Assembly (NCBI GenBank): GCA_020746105.1
Contig: CM036620.1
Coordinates: 42,552,706-42,616,705, forward strand
Direction of reading: 5' to 3'
Length of the DNA stretch: 64,000 nucleotides
DNA from: Trogon surrucura
Taxonomy: Eukaryota; Chordata; Aves; Trogoniformes; Trogonidae
Part shown: positions 14,827 to 27,000 of the stretch, piece after piece
How positions within the stretch are numbered: position 1 is the stretch's first letter
Layout of the letters: the number at the start of each line of letters is the position of its first letter
Made by a program: the position numbers and the translations under genes
Notes under the pieces: model-generated
Told to the model about the DNA's origin: nothing
What the model saw: only the letters and a program-made list of their open reading frames with translations
Databases searched by the model: none

Positions 14827-17800
14827 AACCGAAGAGAATAGTGTGAGAAGAATAAAGGGTTTGCAATTTGCTTCTCTTTTTCAAGTTCTCTCATTTAAAA
14901 TCAGCATAAAGTTTTAACTTGCTGATACTATGAACTTGCAATCAGTCTTACTATCAAATGAATAATGAGAAAATCACAATCTCCCAGGGAGTGCACAGCA
15001 TTTTTTGACCCACCTCGTATACAGTCCTCTTTACAAATGTGAAAAGAAAAAAAAAAAAAAAAGCAGTTTCTTTTTATTTGTATGTGTAATATATGCCTTT
15101 TGCATGCATGTCAAGAACATTTTGTATATTAAAACACAGAAATACACACACAGATCTTTAAAATTATGTACTGCTTATTTCACAATGCTCAAAGGAATTT
15201 TTCCTCTAAAAATATTTAAGCTTAACTGTAGCTTCTGAAATGTTCTGAAATTTCTTTTAGTAGAATTTCTGGAATCTCTGGAAAACACTGAGCTCCAGAT
15301 GGAAGAATTTTTTTAAAAGCTTGATTCAAAAGACTTCTGAATTTTGGCAGATAAATGCTGCATATGTTGTGTGGAGGTGATCTCCTGTGGGGGACAGGAA
15401 GATGATCTCTTAATGCACATTCACCAACTGTCACAAGGCTGAAAAGAATATGCATGTATTGTGCAAAGACACTTATCAAAATTTCAAACCCCTGTTTAAG
15501 TGCAAAGAAACCTGAGAGAAATCCTAAGAGTGAACTGTCATGTTCTTCAGGGGATGAATTAAACATGCTTTTACATATATACACCACTGGGAAAAAAAAA
15601 AATCGGTCCTTTTTAACCCATATTTATATAATTCTCTTTTAAAAAAATACACTTCCAACAGCATGTTTTATTGGGGAAAACATCCCCAAGCATACCAGTA
15701 TCACACGCAACAATTCAGTTGATATTGTCAGCCTACGTGAAGGTACAACTGTAAACTAAATAACCAGACTAAACTAAATAATTAACTAGGACAAAAAGTT
15801 AATTCTCTTTGAACAGGAGCAGTAATGCTAACCTCTCCACTTAAAAGGTTTACTGATTTAGATATCTGTAATGCTTTAAAAAGATTTACAGATCTGTGGC
15901 CTGAATACTCCAGCCCCCACTTAAAAAAAAAAAAAATCTCACTGAAGGAAAGGGAATTTATTATTTCCTGTAGAACTTTTCTGCTGCAAAGAAACACAGA
16001 GCTCCCACTGGGACAAAACCAGGTTTTGAATTCATTCAGCTGTTCCAGTTGTTGAAGAGATAAAGTTTCCTTTTTACCTAATAGGTCAAACAACTCTACC
16101 AGGACACAGTGGCACAGCACATAAGACTGTTCTGGAGAATAAAAATAAACATGGTTTTCCTTAGAAGCCAATGAATGCTCTCACAGGATGGGGGAGAAGA
16201 GCCCTGTAGCAAACTGGGATCTCAGCGCTCCGGAGGAGATACCATTAGTCCCCAAATGGCCACTGAACTCTCACTACTGTTCTGTAAACTCTTTCAGCCA
16301 TCAAGTCCTTCCCTGTTCTGCAGAGCTACACACAAGACTGGCAAATAGATTTTAAAACACTAAAATCATTAACATTTAATAGGCAACCCCACCATACAAA
16401 CGGACTTGAAGAAACAGCTTATATCCCGCAGAGAGACTAAATTTTGACACCTCCCTCAGGCCATTAAGTGAAGCTTATACCATATCATTTATTCTTAGCA
16501 AGATGAATTATGCTCACAATGCAAAACCAAAACACAGAAAACTTAGAGAGTTCTTATACAGCAACCAAGGTCTCATAGACTAATTACCAGAGAAATACAG
16601 AAACTCATTATGACAAACAGCCTCAGCGTTTTCTTTGCATATCACTGTTTCATGGAATGGAAAGCAGGCAGGGAAAGCAGGCAGAAAAAGCAGCTTTCAT
16701 CATCAATTATTTGTCTAAAAGAATGTATTTAAAACTTTGAGATTGTAAATAATAAAAATTATTATTGATAGAAAGATGATTCATGCATACGTTATATTTC
16801 CTATGGATGTGAAGAGCGTGGAAAATAGAAAAATAGGAACCCATCAGATAGATTACCCTTAAACTTCTATAAAGTTAATGTAAGGAAAGTCTCACAGAGG
16901 ATATTCTTACTGTACATATTAAAAATTAATTATTCTAGTTTTAGGTGATAGATTATTTTTCACAGATCACAAAGAAAATATTATTGTTGCAATGGTAAAT
17001 TAAATTATTTAATAAAATACTATCCAAATTCAGAATAAGTATTTTTTCAGAACTGAATTTCATCTTAAGATACTATACATACACTTTAATGAATGTGAGA
17101 ATCAGGTACATTATTTAAAAATATTAAAAGGAAATAAATCTCATTTCCTTAAATGACAAATGCCAATATTATTTTTCAAAGGGCAAATTGGCATCTGTTA
17201 AATCATGTAGCAATAAAGATTTGATGCTATGCAATTAATTCCTAAAGCATTTTGGACCTTTTATACATTTGTTAATAAACATATATGATAATTCCATTAG
17301 AGATTATTTTAAAATTATGAAAGCAAAAAATGAAATAAAACTTCTCACCCAGAAGCCATTTGACTGGCACATACATCCACATATTTTTAAACACAAAATT
17401 CGGGATTATTTGCACAAAAATCAATCAATCAAACATTTTATTTATTCAAGATTATTTTTATGAGTATCCCTGTTTAATTCAGGCTAGAGACCTTATGGCA
17501 GGGGCTATACAACTTACTGTTGGCACCTCAAAATGTACAAACACATTAGAAATAAGGTGAGAAAAATTTCCCTCATCTTGCAGGCTTTACACAAGGATAA
17601 TGAAGATAACATCACCAGACCCACTATATCCTTTTCCTCTCCTACCCTCTCCTCCTAGCCTTGCCAGCCGAAGTGCCTTCGCAAAAGCAGCTCAAAAGAA
17701 TTTGTCTGTAATGTACTATAAAACATTTGAGGAGTGAGTAGAAAATCAATGGCATTCATAAAAAAAAAACAACCCAAAACAATAAATTTATTTGATTGGG

Positions 17801-17948
17801 TGATCCTGCCTACACAGTTCAGGATACTGCTAGATATAGGAGAAAAAGGCAACAGTTACTCTAGCAACACAACTATGGATGGAGTATATCTTGCAAACAC
17901 CATAGCTCCAACTGCTGACAATGCAGAGCAATGTTCTATGCTTAAGTA
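14827..17948. other. Non-coding stretch; weak minus-strand open frames
   Basis: No gene is recognised. Two minus-strand open frames (16171-15782, 129 codons; 15587-15222, 121 codons) lie close together. The second is preceded by pyrimidine runs ending in CAG at two places, which look like splice acceptors. Neither protein resembles a family I know, so I do not call a gene. An A run of about 18 lies near 15045. Confidence 0.5.
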
Positions 17949-19070
17949 CACAGCGTCCTTGCTGCTAAACTGAGGAAGTGTGGTCTAGACTCTCGGGTAG
18001 TGAGGTGGACTGTGAACTGGCTAAGGGGAAGAAGCCAAAGAGTTGTGGTCAATGGGGTGGAGTCTGGTTGGAGGCCTGTATCCAGTGGAGTGCCTCAAGG
18101 GTCGGTACTGGGACCAGTATTATTCAATATATTCATCAATGACTTCGATGAGGGACTAGAGAGTACTATCAGCAAGTTTGCTGATTTGCTGATGACACCA
18201 AGCTGGGAGGAGTGGCTGACACACCAGAAGGCTGTGCTGCCATCCAGCGAGACCTGGACAGGCTGGAGAGTTGGGTGGGGAAAAATTTAATGAAATATAA
18301 CAAGGGTAAGTGTAGAGTCTTGCATCTGGGTAGGAACAACCCCAGCTTCCAGTATAAGTTGGGGAATGACTTATTAGAGAGTAGTGTAGGGGAAAGGGAC
18401 CTGGGAGTCTTGGTGGACAGCAGGATGACCATGAGCCAGCACTGTGCCCTTGTGGCCAGGAAGGCCAATGGTATCCTGGGGTGTATTAGAATGGACGTGG
18501 TTAGTAGGTCAAGAGAGGTTCTCCTTCCCCTCTACTCTGCCCTGGTGAGACCCCATCTGGAATACTGTGTCCAGTTCTGGGCCCCTCAGTTCAAGAAAGA
18601 CAGGGAACTGCTGGAGAGGGTCCAGCACAGGGCAACTAGGATGACTAAGGGAGTGGAGCATCTCCCTTATGAGAAAAGACTGAAGGAGCTGGGGCTCTTT
18701 AGTTTGGAGAAGAGGAGACTGAGGGGTGACCTCATTAATGTTTACAAATATATCAAGGGTGAGTGTCAGGAGGATGGAGCCAGGCTCTTCTCGGTGACAA
18801 CCACTGATAGGACAAGGGGTAATGGGCTGAAACTGGAACATAAGAGGTTCCGCTTAAACTCGAGAAGAAACTTCTTCTCAGTGAGGGTGACGGAACACTG
18901 GAACAGGCTGCCCAGAGAGGCTGTGGAGTCTCCTTCTCTGGAGACATTCAAGACCCACCTGGACACGTTTCTATGTAGCATTATCTAGGCATTCCTGCTC
19001 TGGCAGGGGGATTGGACTTGATGATCTTTCGAGGTCCCTTCCAATCCCTAACATTCTGTGATTCTGTGAT
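17949..19070 (+). mobile_element. Young 5'-truncated CR1 LINE, frame broken by an 8-bp duplication
   Basis: The sequence aligns nearly base for base with 59.24-60.34 kb. It encodes the second half of CR1 pol: [24 protein letters not shown] (RT motif B), then [16 protein letters not shown], the thumb [37 protein letters not shown], and a C-terminus ending LDTFLCSII. At 18177-18193 an 8-bp tandem duplication of TTGCTGAT interrupts the FADD motif and shifts the frame, so the copy is dead although otherwise little decayed. The 3' UTR ends in two ATTCTGTG octamers. The 5' junction begins at CACAGCGTCC. I see no clear target-site duplication. Hand comparison with the 58-kb copy gives roughly 2% difference. 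Confidence 0.95.
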
Positions 19071-20171
19071 CCCCTTATGTATTTTGCTTGTAGCCATAAG
19101 ATCACAGAAGGTAGAACTAGATAAGATTTAAGGAAGTCACTTGGACCATCCTTACCATCTTAAGGTAAGATCAAATCAGCTTTTACCTCTTCAAAGCAGA
19201 GATGTATCTTGCTAAAACAATGGTATTAAATATGTATGTTTCCTAGGACTCTGATGGTGGATTTATTAAATAATTATATAAAGTCTTTTTCATCAAAACT
19301 TTTAAAGATTTCCTGGTCAATTCGGGAAACTACCACAATTAGGAAGAGTGAACATTATCCCATCAACCAAAGATGTAAGCATCAAATGATTTTTTTCCAA
19401 TAATTTTCCTCTCCAGAAACTAACCTTATAGGGACATGCATTGATTTTAGAAGTAGCTCCAAAAAACTGAGAACAAAATAAGTCAAACTTTTAGAGCACC
19501 CATTTAAAGACTTCCAATTTATTTTTTAAAGTTTATAACTTTAAGACAGGAATTGCAGGTTATTGAAATGGACATTACAGGTATGTTGGTTATATATTTA
19601 TTTGTCCTTTGTATTATCATCTATTCCTTTTATTTACAAGGCAACACCCTGTCAAGGCCATTTGTCTTTGAAAGGGCAGATCCTTCACTTCTGCTATAGT
19701 AGCCGAGAAACATGAAGGAAACAACTGCAGTTAACATCACCGCCATTAATATCTTCAACAAATACCCAAATAAGGTTGGTAATGACAAATATATTAAAAT
19801 AAATATAGTTTTGTATGGCATTTTTGAATGAAGATCAACAATGGGTTTTTTTTGCGGCAGTCAGCTATTAAGTACCAACTGTATATCATGTAAAGTATAA
19901 TGTAGTGCCTTATTTTACTAATAAATAGCTCCTTTGTTACTAAGAAATAGTAATACCAGTGAAAAAGTAGTAAATATTATGTGCCTCAGGAAATTTTTAG
20001 AATTACAGGTTACTAACTACAGATTATTTAACATTTCATGACAAAAAAAAAAAAATTAGGAACAATAAATATAAAAATACACTTATTAAAATATTGCATT
20101 GCATAGCAGTTGATAGACGTTTTTCTTGCACAATTAAATTTTATCAAATTGATATCTAATAACATTCATAT
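19071..20171. other. Non-coding stretch, nothing recognised
   Basis: AT-rich sequence with no recognised gene or repeat. Confidence 0.6.
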
Positions 20172-20348
20172 CTGAGAAGGATAGCTGGGGGCATTTGTAT
20201 TGTGCTGCTAGAGGTGAAATTCTTGGACCAACACAAGGCAGCCTAGAGAAAAATCGTTTGCCAAAAATGTTTTCATTAATCAAGAACAAAAGTCAGACGT
20301 TCAAAGACAATCAGATACCATTGTGGTTCCGACCATAAGCAGTGTTAC
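20172..20348 (+). pseudogene. 18S ribosomal RNA pseudogene fragment (sense strand)
   Basis: About 160-175 bp match the central domain of vertebrate 18S rRNA, roughly nt 940-1110 from memory. The near-universal segments GAGGTGAAATTCTTGGACC (20210-20228), TGTTTTCATTAATCAAGAAC and ATCAGATACC are all present, as is TTCCGACCATAA at 20328-20339. About fifteen of sixteen CpGs expected in functional 18S are lost, mostly as TpG or CpA. That is the pattern of methylated, non-functional DNA over a long time. Flanking 18S sequence is absent on both sides, so this is not an rDNA unit. It is followed within 30 bp by a sense CR1 fragment, which suggests LINE-mediated reverse transcription. Identification is firm; the exact 5' edge (20172-20187) is uncertain. 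Confidence 0.93.
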
Positions 20349-20377
20349 TCCATTTTTTTTAGATTTTCTTTTTTTGT

Positions 20378-20520
20378 CCTTCTACTCTGCTCTTGTCAGA
20401 TCCCACCTGGATTATTGCATCCAGCTCAAGAAGGATGTGGATCTGTTGGCAAGGGTTCAGAGGAGGCCCGGTAATTACTTGTGGGAGGAAGAGAAAACCA
20501 AAGAAATTACTCTATTTAAA
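20378..20520 (+). mobile_element. Old CR1 fragment joined to the 18S pseudogene
   Basis: Translation gives FYSALVRSHLDYCIQL, KKDVDLLARVQRRP and a decayed WEEE segment. This is the CR1 RT thumb region, with a deletion where the usual tryptophan-containing segment should be. Beyond about 20480 the match is weak and resembles the old subfamily seen at 29.2 kb. A T-rich spacer (20351-20377) separates it from the 18S piece. The CR1 3' UTR and octamer tail are not visible. Both parts are in sense orientation. Confidence 0.8.
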
Positions 20521-23500
20521 ATAATCTTCAGACAAACTAAAAAGAAAACTTCAAAGTTTAAAAAAAAATTATACTGATTAGGTGGCACTGTTAGCAATCA
20601 TTTTTTGCACCAAAACCACAGGATAAAATAGATCTGACCAAAGGAAAAAGTAAGTGTGGACAATATCACAATACATTCAAAATCTAAAGGTAAATAAACG
20701 AGGCTGCTCAGCTAAAAAAACCCAAAACAAACAAAACTCAAAACAAACCCCACAAAAAATGAACAAAATAAGCACACAATACTTCTACAGCCAAGATAGT
20801 TAATCATTCAGAAGTAATTTCATTTAAAATTCAATTAAGTAGAAACACTACCAGAAGAAGTCACAGCTTTCAGTGAATAAAAAAATGTTGACTTGTTGAT
20901 ATCATGAAGCTGGTTGTCTCTGGCCTCTCTGAAAACAGGAAAAATATGACCAACTTTTGCAATTTGTACTCCCTAAACAGAATGTAGAGAAGCACAGATG
21001 GTGTCACCTCCTGATACTGCAACCAAGAAATAAAATTCCACATCACTTATTTTTGTGTATTTTAGGAACAACTTACATATTTACAAGACATAGAAGCAAA
21101 TAAAAGGTCTCATTCAAGAGGGGATACTTAAGTTTCAGTAAAGGACTAAATAGATTCATGTGCAAAATGCAAAATTAAAATTATATAAAGCTAATCCTGA
21201 AAGCAACAAGTGTATTTAAGCCTTTGTTTTAAAACAAAAAAAAAATTAAGGTTATATGTCATTGTTGGAACGGAAGCATAAATCTGGCTGTCCTTGTGTG
21301 CATCTTGGTGCACTTATGTCTTCAGATAAAGTATACACATACCCCTTTTATTCTCTAAATATATTTTTACTTTCTGTGGCCAAATATTTAATTGTCTTAC
21401 ATAACATAATGAAAAAAAATATTTTTTTAATTAGCTACACCATACTGTGCAAGTTAATACAGAAAAAAGAAAATCATGTCATATGTCTTTTTAATGTAAC
21501 TCATACAAACTAGGAATTTATCATGACCCATGGCATACAGTGACTCAGCTAGTTAGGAATACAAATGAGGTGAATTCGTATAGGGCTGAAAAAATAGAGA
21601 GTGATTTGGATTAATTAGCACAAATCCGAAAATTTAGATTTGCACTGGTGTAAAAGAAGTCAGATGTGAAAAATATTTCTGTGATGCCTTAATTTAGTCT
21701 GTGTATAATTTATTCAGATACTGATGCTGTAAACATTACAAGGATATGCCAAAAAAAGACCAGTTTTCCACACAGAGATCATTAATGCTGGGGACTTTAC
21801 CATACACTTTATTTTCATCACTCAGTTACCATTGCCACACCATCCAGTCAGGATACAACTGTGCTTTGCTAATATAATATTTATTAAATCATAGAATCAT
21901 ATAAAAGCTGATTCTAGTACATAACTGCCAGTGAGTACTGTATTTTTAAGAAGTAGCTCTGAACTGACCAAAATGGTACTTAAAACTTTTTTTTTTAATC
22001 TAAAAGAACTATCCAGAACACAGCAAACTTATATAACCATGACTACAGTTGTATAGCAACAAATGGTAGTAGTTGCAGAGAGGCGTATTCTTTATGTGTC
22101 TTGGAAATATCACTGTAAGGATTATTGACAAGAAGAGAACATGAAGAGGTAGCTCTTAAAGAATAAGCCATAAATGCAAATTGGTTTTGTCTTGAATGAG
22201 CTGCTACTCATACAAAGCTGAAATTTATGCAAAATAGCAGTTTTACTATATGCTAATATGGATAGAACACCAGACATACTAATGCAGGAGAAGACCATAC
22301 TAGTACTTGACTTTACAGTTCAAATTAAATAGACAGAATTTAAGTGGATTATATCACAAGTACTTTATGCATACAGAATGCCTTCAAAACCTTCCTAGTG
22401 TGAAGCCACTTTCAGGTAAGAAGTATTCCATTTTACTAGTATACCCTGAAAAGTCAATCCAGATAAACCTACTCAATAGTTCATCATGCCAGGCATTTCA
22501 AATATCAACAAATTTAGCATGCACACACTAAGCAGCTTTGTGTCACTTCTGAAATTTTTAATAAAGGCAAAGCTGCATACCTATAAATTCATTACGTAGT
22601 ATTTTGAAAGTGAAGAGTACATCACTGTCTACTGTAAATAACTAATACATATATACCAAATCACCACTCATGTTAAAACAAGCTTTGATTACAAGATCAA
22701 CCAATGTCCACAGAGCACCAAAACACCAATACTTGATCAATAGATTGAACGACTGGCAGTCTTCCAACCAGAAGCTGAAATACATCCCTAACAATAGCAT
22801 GCAAACATTGAATTCCTTTTAATTGTGATTAAAAGGGCATGCTGCCAGGCTCATCACCAAATATTTCACAACACCGTGTTACTTAGAAGATTTCTAGGAG
22901 GAAGCCAGTGGATAAAGAGAAGTTAAGTTTGAAAGAAAAGTGTTCGGTACCTGTAACACTAACATTTTCACCCTACATTACTTCGCACCTACAAATCTCT
23001 TTTGCTTCACATGCAGCATCTGTGTATTCTTTGCCATCACCATCAAATTATTTCCTCTGACTGATTTGGAGGACAAACATTTACCCTTTTCTGTGACTGT
23101 AATGCCTGATACGTGTCATAAGCAGGGGAGTGTCGCCCGTGTCAGGAAACAGACAACCAGCTACGTGCAGCAGAGCATGGTACAGCCAAGGCTACCATGG
23201 TCTGACATGGACTCTGACTGCTGACACCTCAGGGTTCAGAAATCTATATTCTTCTTGAGTATATGCAAATCACTAAGCAAAAATAAGGCTGGGAGATTTT
23301 TCAAATCTTACTTGTCTAGACTGATTAGTTTACTTTTCACAGTTAACTCTACAGAAGAATGTAACCATGCAGGTAGGAGGGGAGCTAGAAGGGTGCGTAG
23401 GAGTCTCAAATGACTGCACTCACTGCCTGAGTGCGCCGGAGACATCAGAGGTTCTCCCTAGCCATCATGAAACAACAGAGAGTAACCACATCATACCAAC

Positions 23501-23799
23501 ACAGCAGATACACACCTCAAGAAACACTAGACAAACATTTTGTATGTATTACCAGTGCATTTTAAATTCTTTTTTTCACACTCAAAGGTATTTGTGAATT
23601 TACCTTAAATTCAGCAAATGATACTGATTCGAGTCAGCATGTGGAAAACTAGAAGTAAAAAATGAATTGCGTTTTCTGGGGTTAAATGCACTTAGAAATT
23701 TAAGAATATCTAAGGAATGAATGTCCAAATTGTTAATTTATTAAGTCATTCCTCTCTCTTCCTGAAGGAAATCAAGACACCTCCTTCTGTTTCACCAGA
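20521..23799. other. AT-rich non-coding stretch
   Basis: No gene is recognised. An A/C-rich tract lies at 20713-20759, and a small perfect hairpin (arms CTTTTAAT and ATTAAAAG) near 22816-22836. The word CATAGAATCAT near 21891 resembles a CR1 tail, but no CR1 follows it. Confidence 0.55.
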
Positions 23800-24084
23800 C
23801 AGGTGCTGGCCTGTTCTCCCTAGTGAATAGCGATAGGACATGAGGGAATGGATTCAAGTTGCACCAGAGGAAGTTTAGATTGGATATTAGGAAAAAAATT
23901 TTCACCAAAAGGGTGGTGAAGCATTGAAATGGATTGCCAAAGGAGGTGGAGTCACCATCCCTAGACGTGTTTAAGAAACGGCTGGATGTGGTACTTCAGG
24001 AGATGGTTTAGTGCTAGGATGGTGTATGGCTGTAGGTTGGACTTGATCTTAAAGGTACTTTCGAACCTTTACGATTCTATGATT
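23800..24084 (+). mobile_element. Old CR1 3' end, distinct subfamily
   Basis: The sequence runs from the CR1 pol C-terminal region (SDRT-, KFRLDIRKKIFTKRVVKHW- and LPKEVESPSLDVFKKRLD-like text in broken frames) through the 3' UTR to one and a half ATTCTATG octamers. The 3' UTR, with GGTTGGACTTGATCTTAAAGG, differs from those at 14, 18, 35 and 40 kb. It is therefore another, older subfamily closer to the classic chicken type. Confidence 0.88.
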
Positions 24085-27000
24085 CAGCACAACTTTGTTA
24101 CCAAGATAAACAAATTCAGCTGTTGTATTCATAGCATTAAACACACAAGGGAAACTGTAGAAATTGCCCCAAAAACTAAACTGTGTTCAAATGCAACATA
24201 TTCTATGCCAGTGATATAGTTCCAGTGATATAGTTCCATGATTTTCTTACGCTATCTAAGTAAAATACATAATATCACTTTAGGTAGTTTTGGTGATCAC
24301 TAGTAGGTTTTTGTTTGTTTAAAGGGCCAATTTTCAGCAGTCTTTACTGAGCCCTATACTATCTATAAAAAGAAACTTCTACTAAGAGCATCATACATGC
24401 AGACAAGAAGCAAAGCAAACCAAGGAGACACACCTTTACGTTCATACTGGTTTTTGAAGGGGTAAAACGTAAATTCAAGTCATCTTTTTATAATGCAATT
24501 TTCTATATTAAATCTGTACTATAAACATTATAAAAGTTATTTAATGATGCAAAACCAAAACAGTTTGAAAACTTGTGAAGAATACAAAGATGCAAATAAG
24601 ATATGATAGAAGAAACCTAGCCTTTACTTCCAGCTATCAGACAAAGCCCACTGCAGCCAACTGGTTCTTACAGCAAGTTCACATGCGTAAATTCAGATAA
24701 CACCAGGACAAAGAGATAAACATAGACCAAGTTGCATAAGGAAGAGGTGCAGTTACTGGTAACAACGAAAGCTAAATAACAAATCCGTAAGCATGGGTCA
24801 GTCACAACTACCCAGCTTCACACAAGACACTGCTTTTGCACAGCTTGTTTGTAAATTCACAAGTTTCTGGCCATACATCCCAGCAGTCATAAAATGGACA
24901 CAATCCCATTCAAGCATATTCTATGTATTTACGATCCACATTAGACAATTAAATGCTAGGCAGACTGAGAACTGCTCAATAGTATGATTTAATATTTTTC
25001 CTGCTGAGTTAGGCTAACAAATTTGCCTTAAGCACATTAAATAATTCATTCTACACTTGGAAAATTTGGTTTGTGCCATCTTACTCCCATATTTTTTTAC
25101 TGGCAAACTAAGCATCTGTTTGATTAACTTACAGTACTTCTACATGCTTTCTGGACATCATCAATAACATAAGGGTATATTTTAGAAATTACTGAGTCAA
25201 ATAACTATTTATTTGGATCGGTGTAGCCGAAGTACTCTGGGCAGGCAGAAGATGAATTCTGACCACAGAGAAGTCATAAACAGTGGTATGAACCCAGATG
25301 ATGAAGACTGTACTAGAACAAAATAGGTAAATGCCTGTTTCATCAAAAAAAAATAGTAAGTGAAGTTGTAATATCAAAAAAAGAGAGACATTTAAGATAT
25401 TCCTTCTCTCCCATGCTGGTTTCCCTCTTTTGTAAGCTCAGTATGAGTTATTATGGGTGTTAACTGAGCCATTTTCTCCTAGTCTTCTCATCCTGTTTAA
25501 TACCAGTCACTGGAAAAGTATCACAAAATGATTTGGAACGCACTAGCTAGACAATGACAGAACAGACAAGACCAACTCAAACATTACAGAATTTTGCTAC
25601 TTTATCACATTTCAAGCCTTTTAAGGAATACTTCATTTACTAATGAGATACAAATAAGACAACTTCAAACATAGAAGGTATCAGAGCAAAGCTTTCTACC
25701 GTTTCCTTTGCTATGTCTCATTCATTATATAAGCTTTGTTTTCCCCCCAGCACATTCATCTTAAAATATTTTCCAGTAACTGCTATGAACCACAACTTTT
25801 GTTTTGCTTTCATATATCTCACAGGGAAAAAAAAAAATGAAATTTTAAAATGCTTAATATTTGCACAGAAATATCAGCTGCATCCTTTAACTTTTTTTTT
25901 CATATTTTTTAAAATATATAAGATTTAAGTTGTTTAGGCAAGAGGCTCCATTTTTTCCCCCATATGTTTAGCTAGAAACTAATAGATTGTTTTAATAATA
26001 TATGCAGAATGGACTCATTAAGGTCCTGAATTCAGTGTCCCATGTATCCTAATGCTAGAGAAAATACTGTAAACAAATGTGTGCACTAAATTGAAATACT
26101 CTGCAGGTTTTAAAGCACAGAAGCTGGGCATCTGAGAGTATCACCTGTACTTTTAGAGGACCTTCTACTCATTATATTGCATTTAACAAAAAATCAGGGT
26201 TATGATACATAATCATGTTTACTATTCTTACGTAAAGTTTTTATTCATTTGGTTATTTAGATTTAACATGTCTGAAATAACCATGGTATCATATCTCTTT
26301 TTGCAGCATAGAAAAATTCTTTTTAAGATGCACAGTTTCCCTACCAAGGGCAAGAATAACACACCTCAGAAAAGAACCTGTGACAGCCCAGCACAATAAA
26401 CAAACTTTCAGATTCTTACTTAAATAATTTACTTAGTGACAGCTTCTTTAAAATATGCATGCAGACATTAGGCTTCATTGTCATGCTCCCCTTACTGTTA
26501 GTTTGTGGTTTGTTATTTTTTTTTCTTCTCTCCCCTTCTTCCCATCTCTATTCTACTGAATCTGTAATTATTTTCAGTAAAATCCAACAGTTTCAGCAGA
26601 GGTGGACTGGACCCTATTTCAACCTGTTAGAATACGCTCGGGGACACAAGAAAAGTGGGTGAGAAGGGAAGTGATCCCAAGCATATGCTGTAACCGTTAA
26701 CTTAGCACTCTCCATCTCTGATGCATTTTCAGATCACATTCTGCGAGATGAAACCTGCAAGTGAACAGAAGCACAGCAACACTCTGCACACAGATGAACT
26801 GCACAAAGACCACTAAGCCAACTGGCAGCTCCACTTCCAGGATGTCTGCAATGCATCTTAGATATTTTGGTACATACACATTTCAGATGCCACCAGGACT
26901 ACTTAAAACCTCATGAAGTTTAGTTAGGATCAGATTAAAATGCACATATTTAAACTTTGCCTCCCTTTTGGATGGATTCTACGTCTTCCACTCCTTTTAT

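Noticed and set aside
15222-16171. Two neighbouring minus-strand open frames with acceptor-like pyrimidine runs
   Set aside because: The proteins are unrecognised, I found no matching donor or continued exon chain, and pyrimidine runs ending in CAG are common in this AT-rich DNA.
17799-17830. GGTGATCCTGCC resembling the 5' start of 18S rRNA
   Set aside because: Match is about 12 bases with no continuation on either side; chance, unlike the real 18S piece at 20.2 kb.
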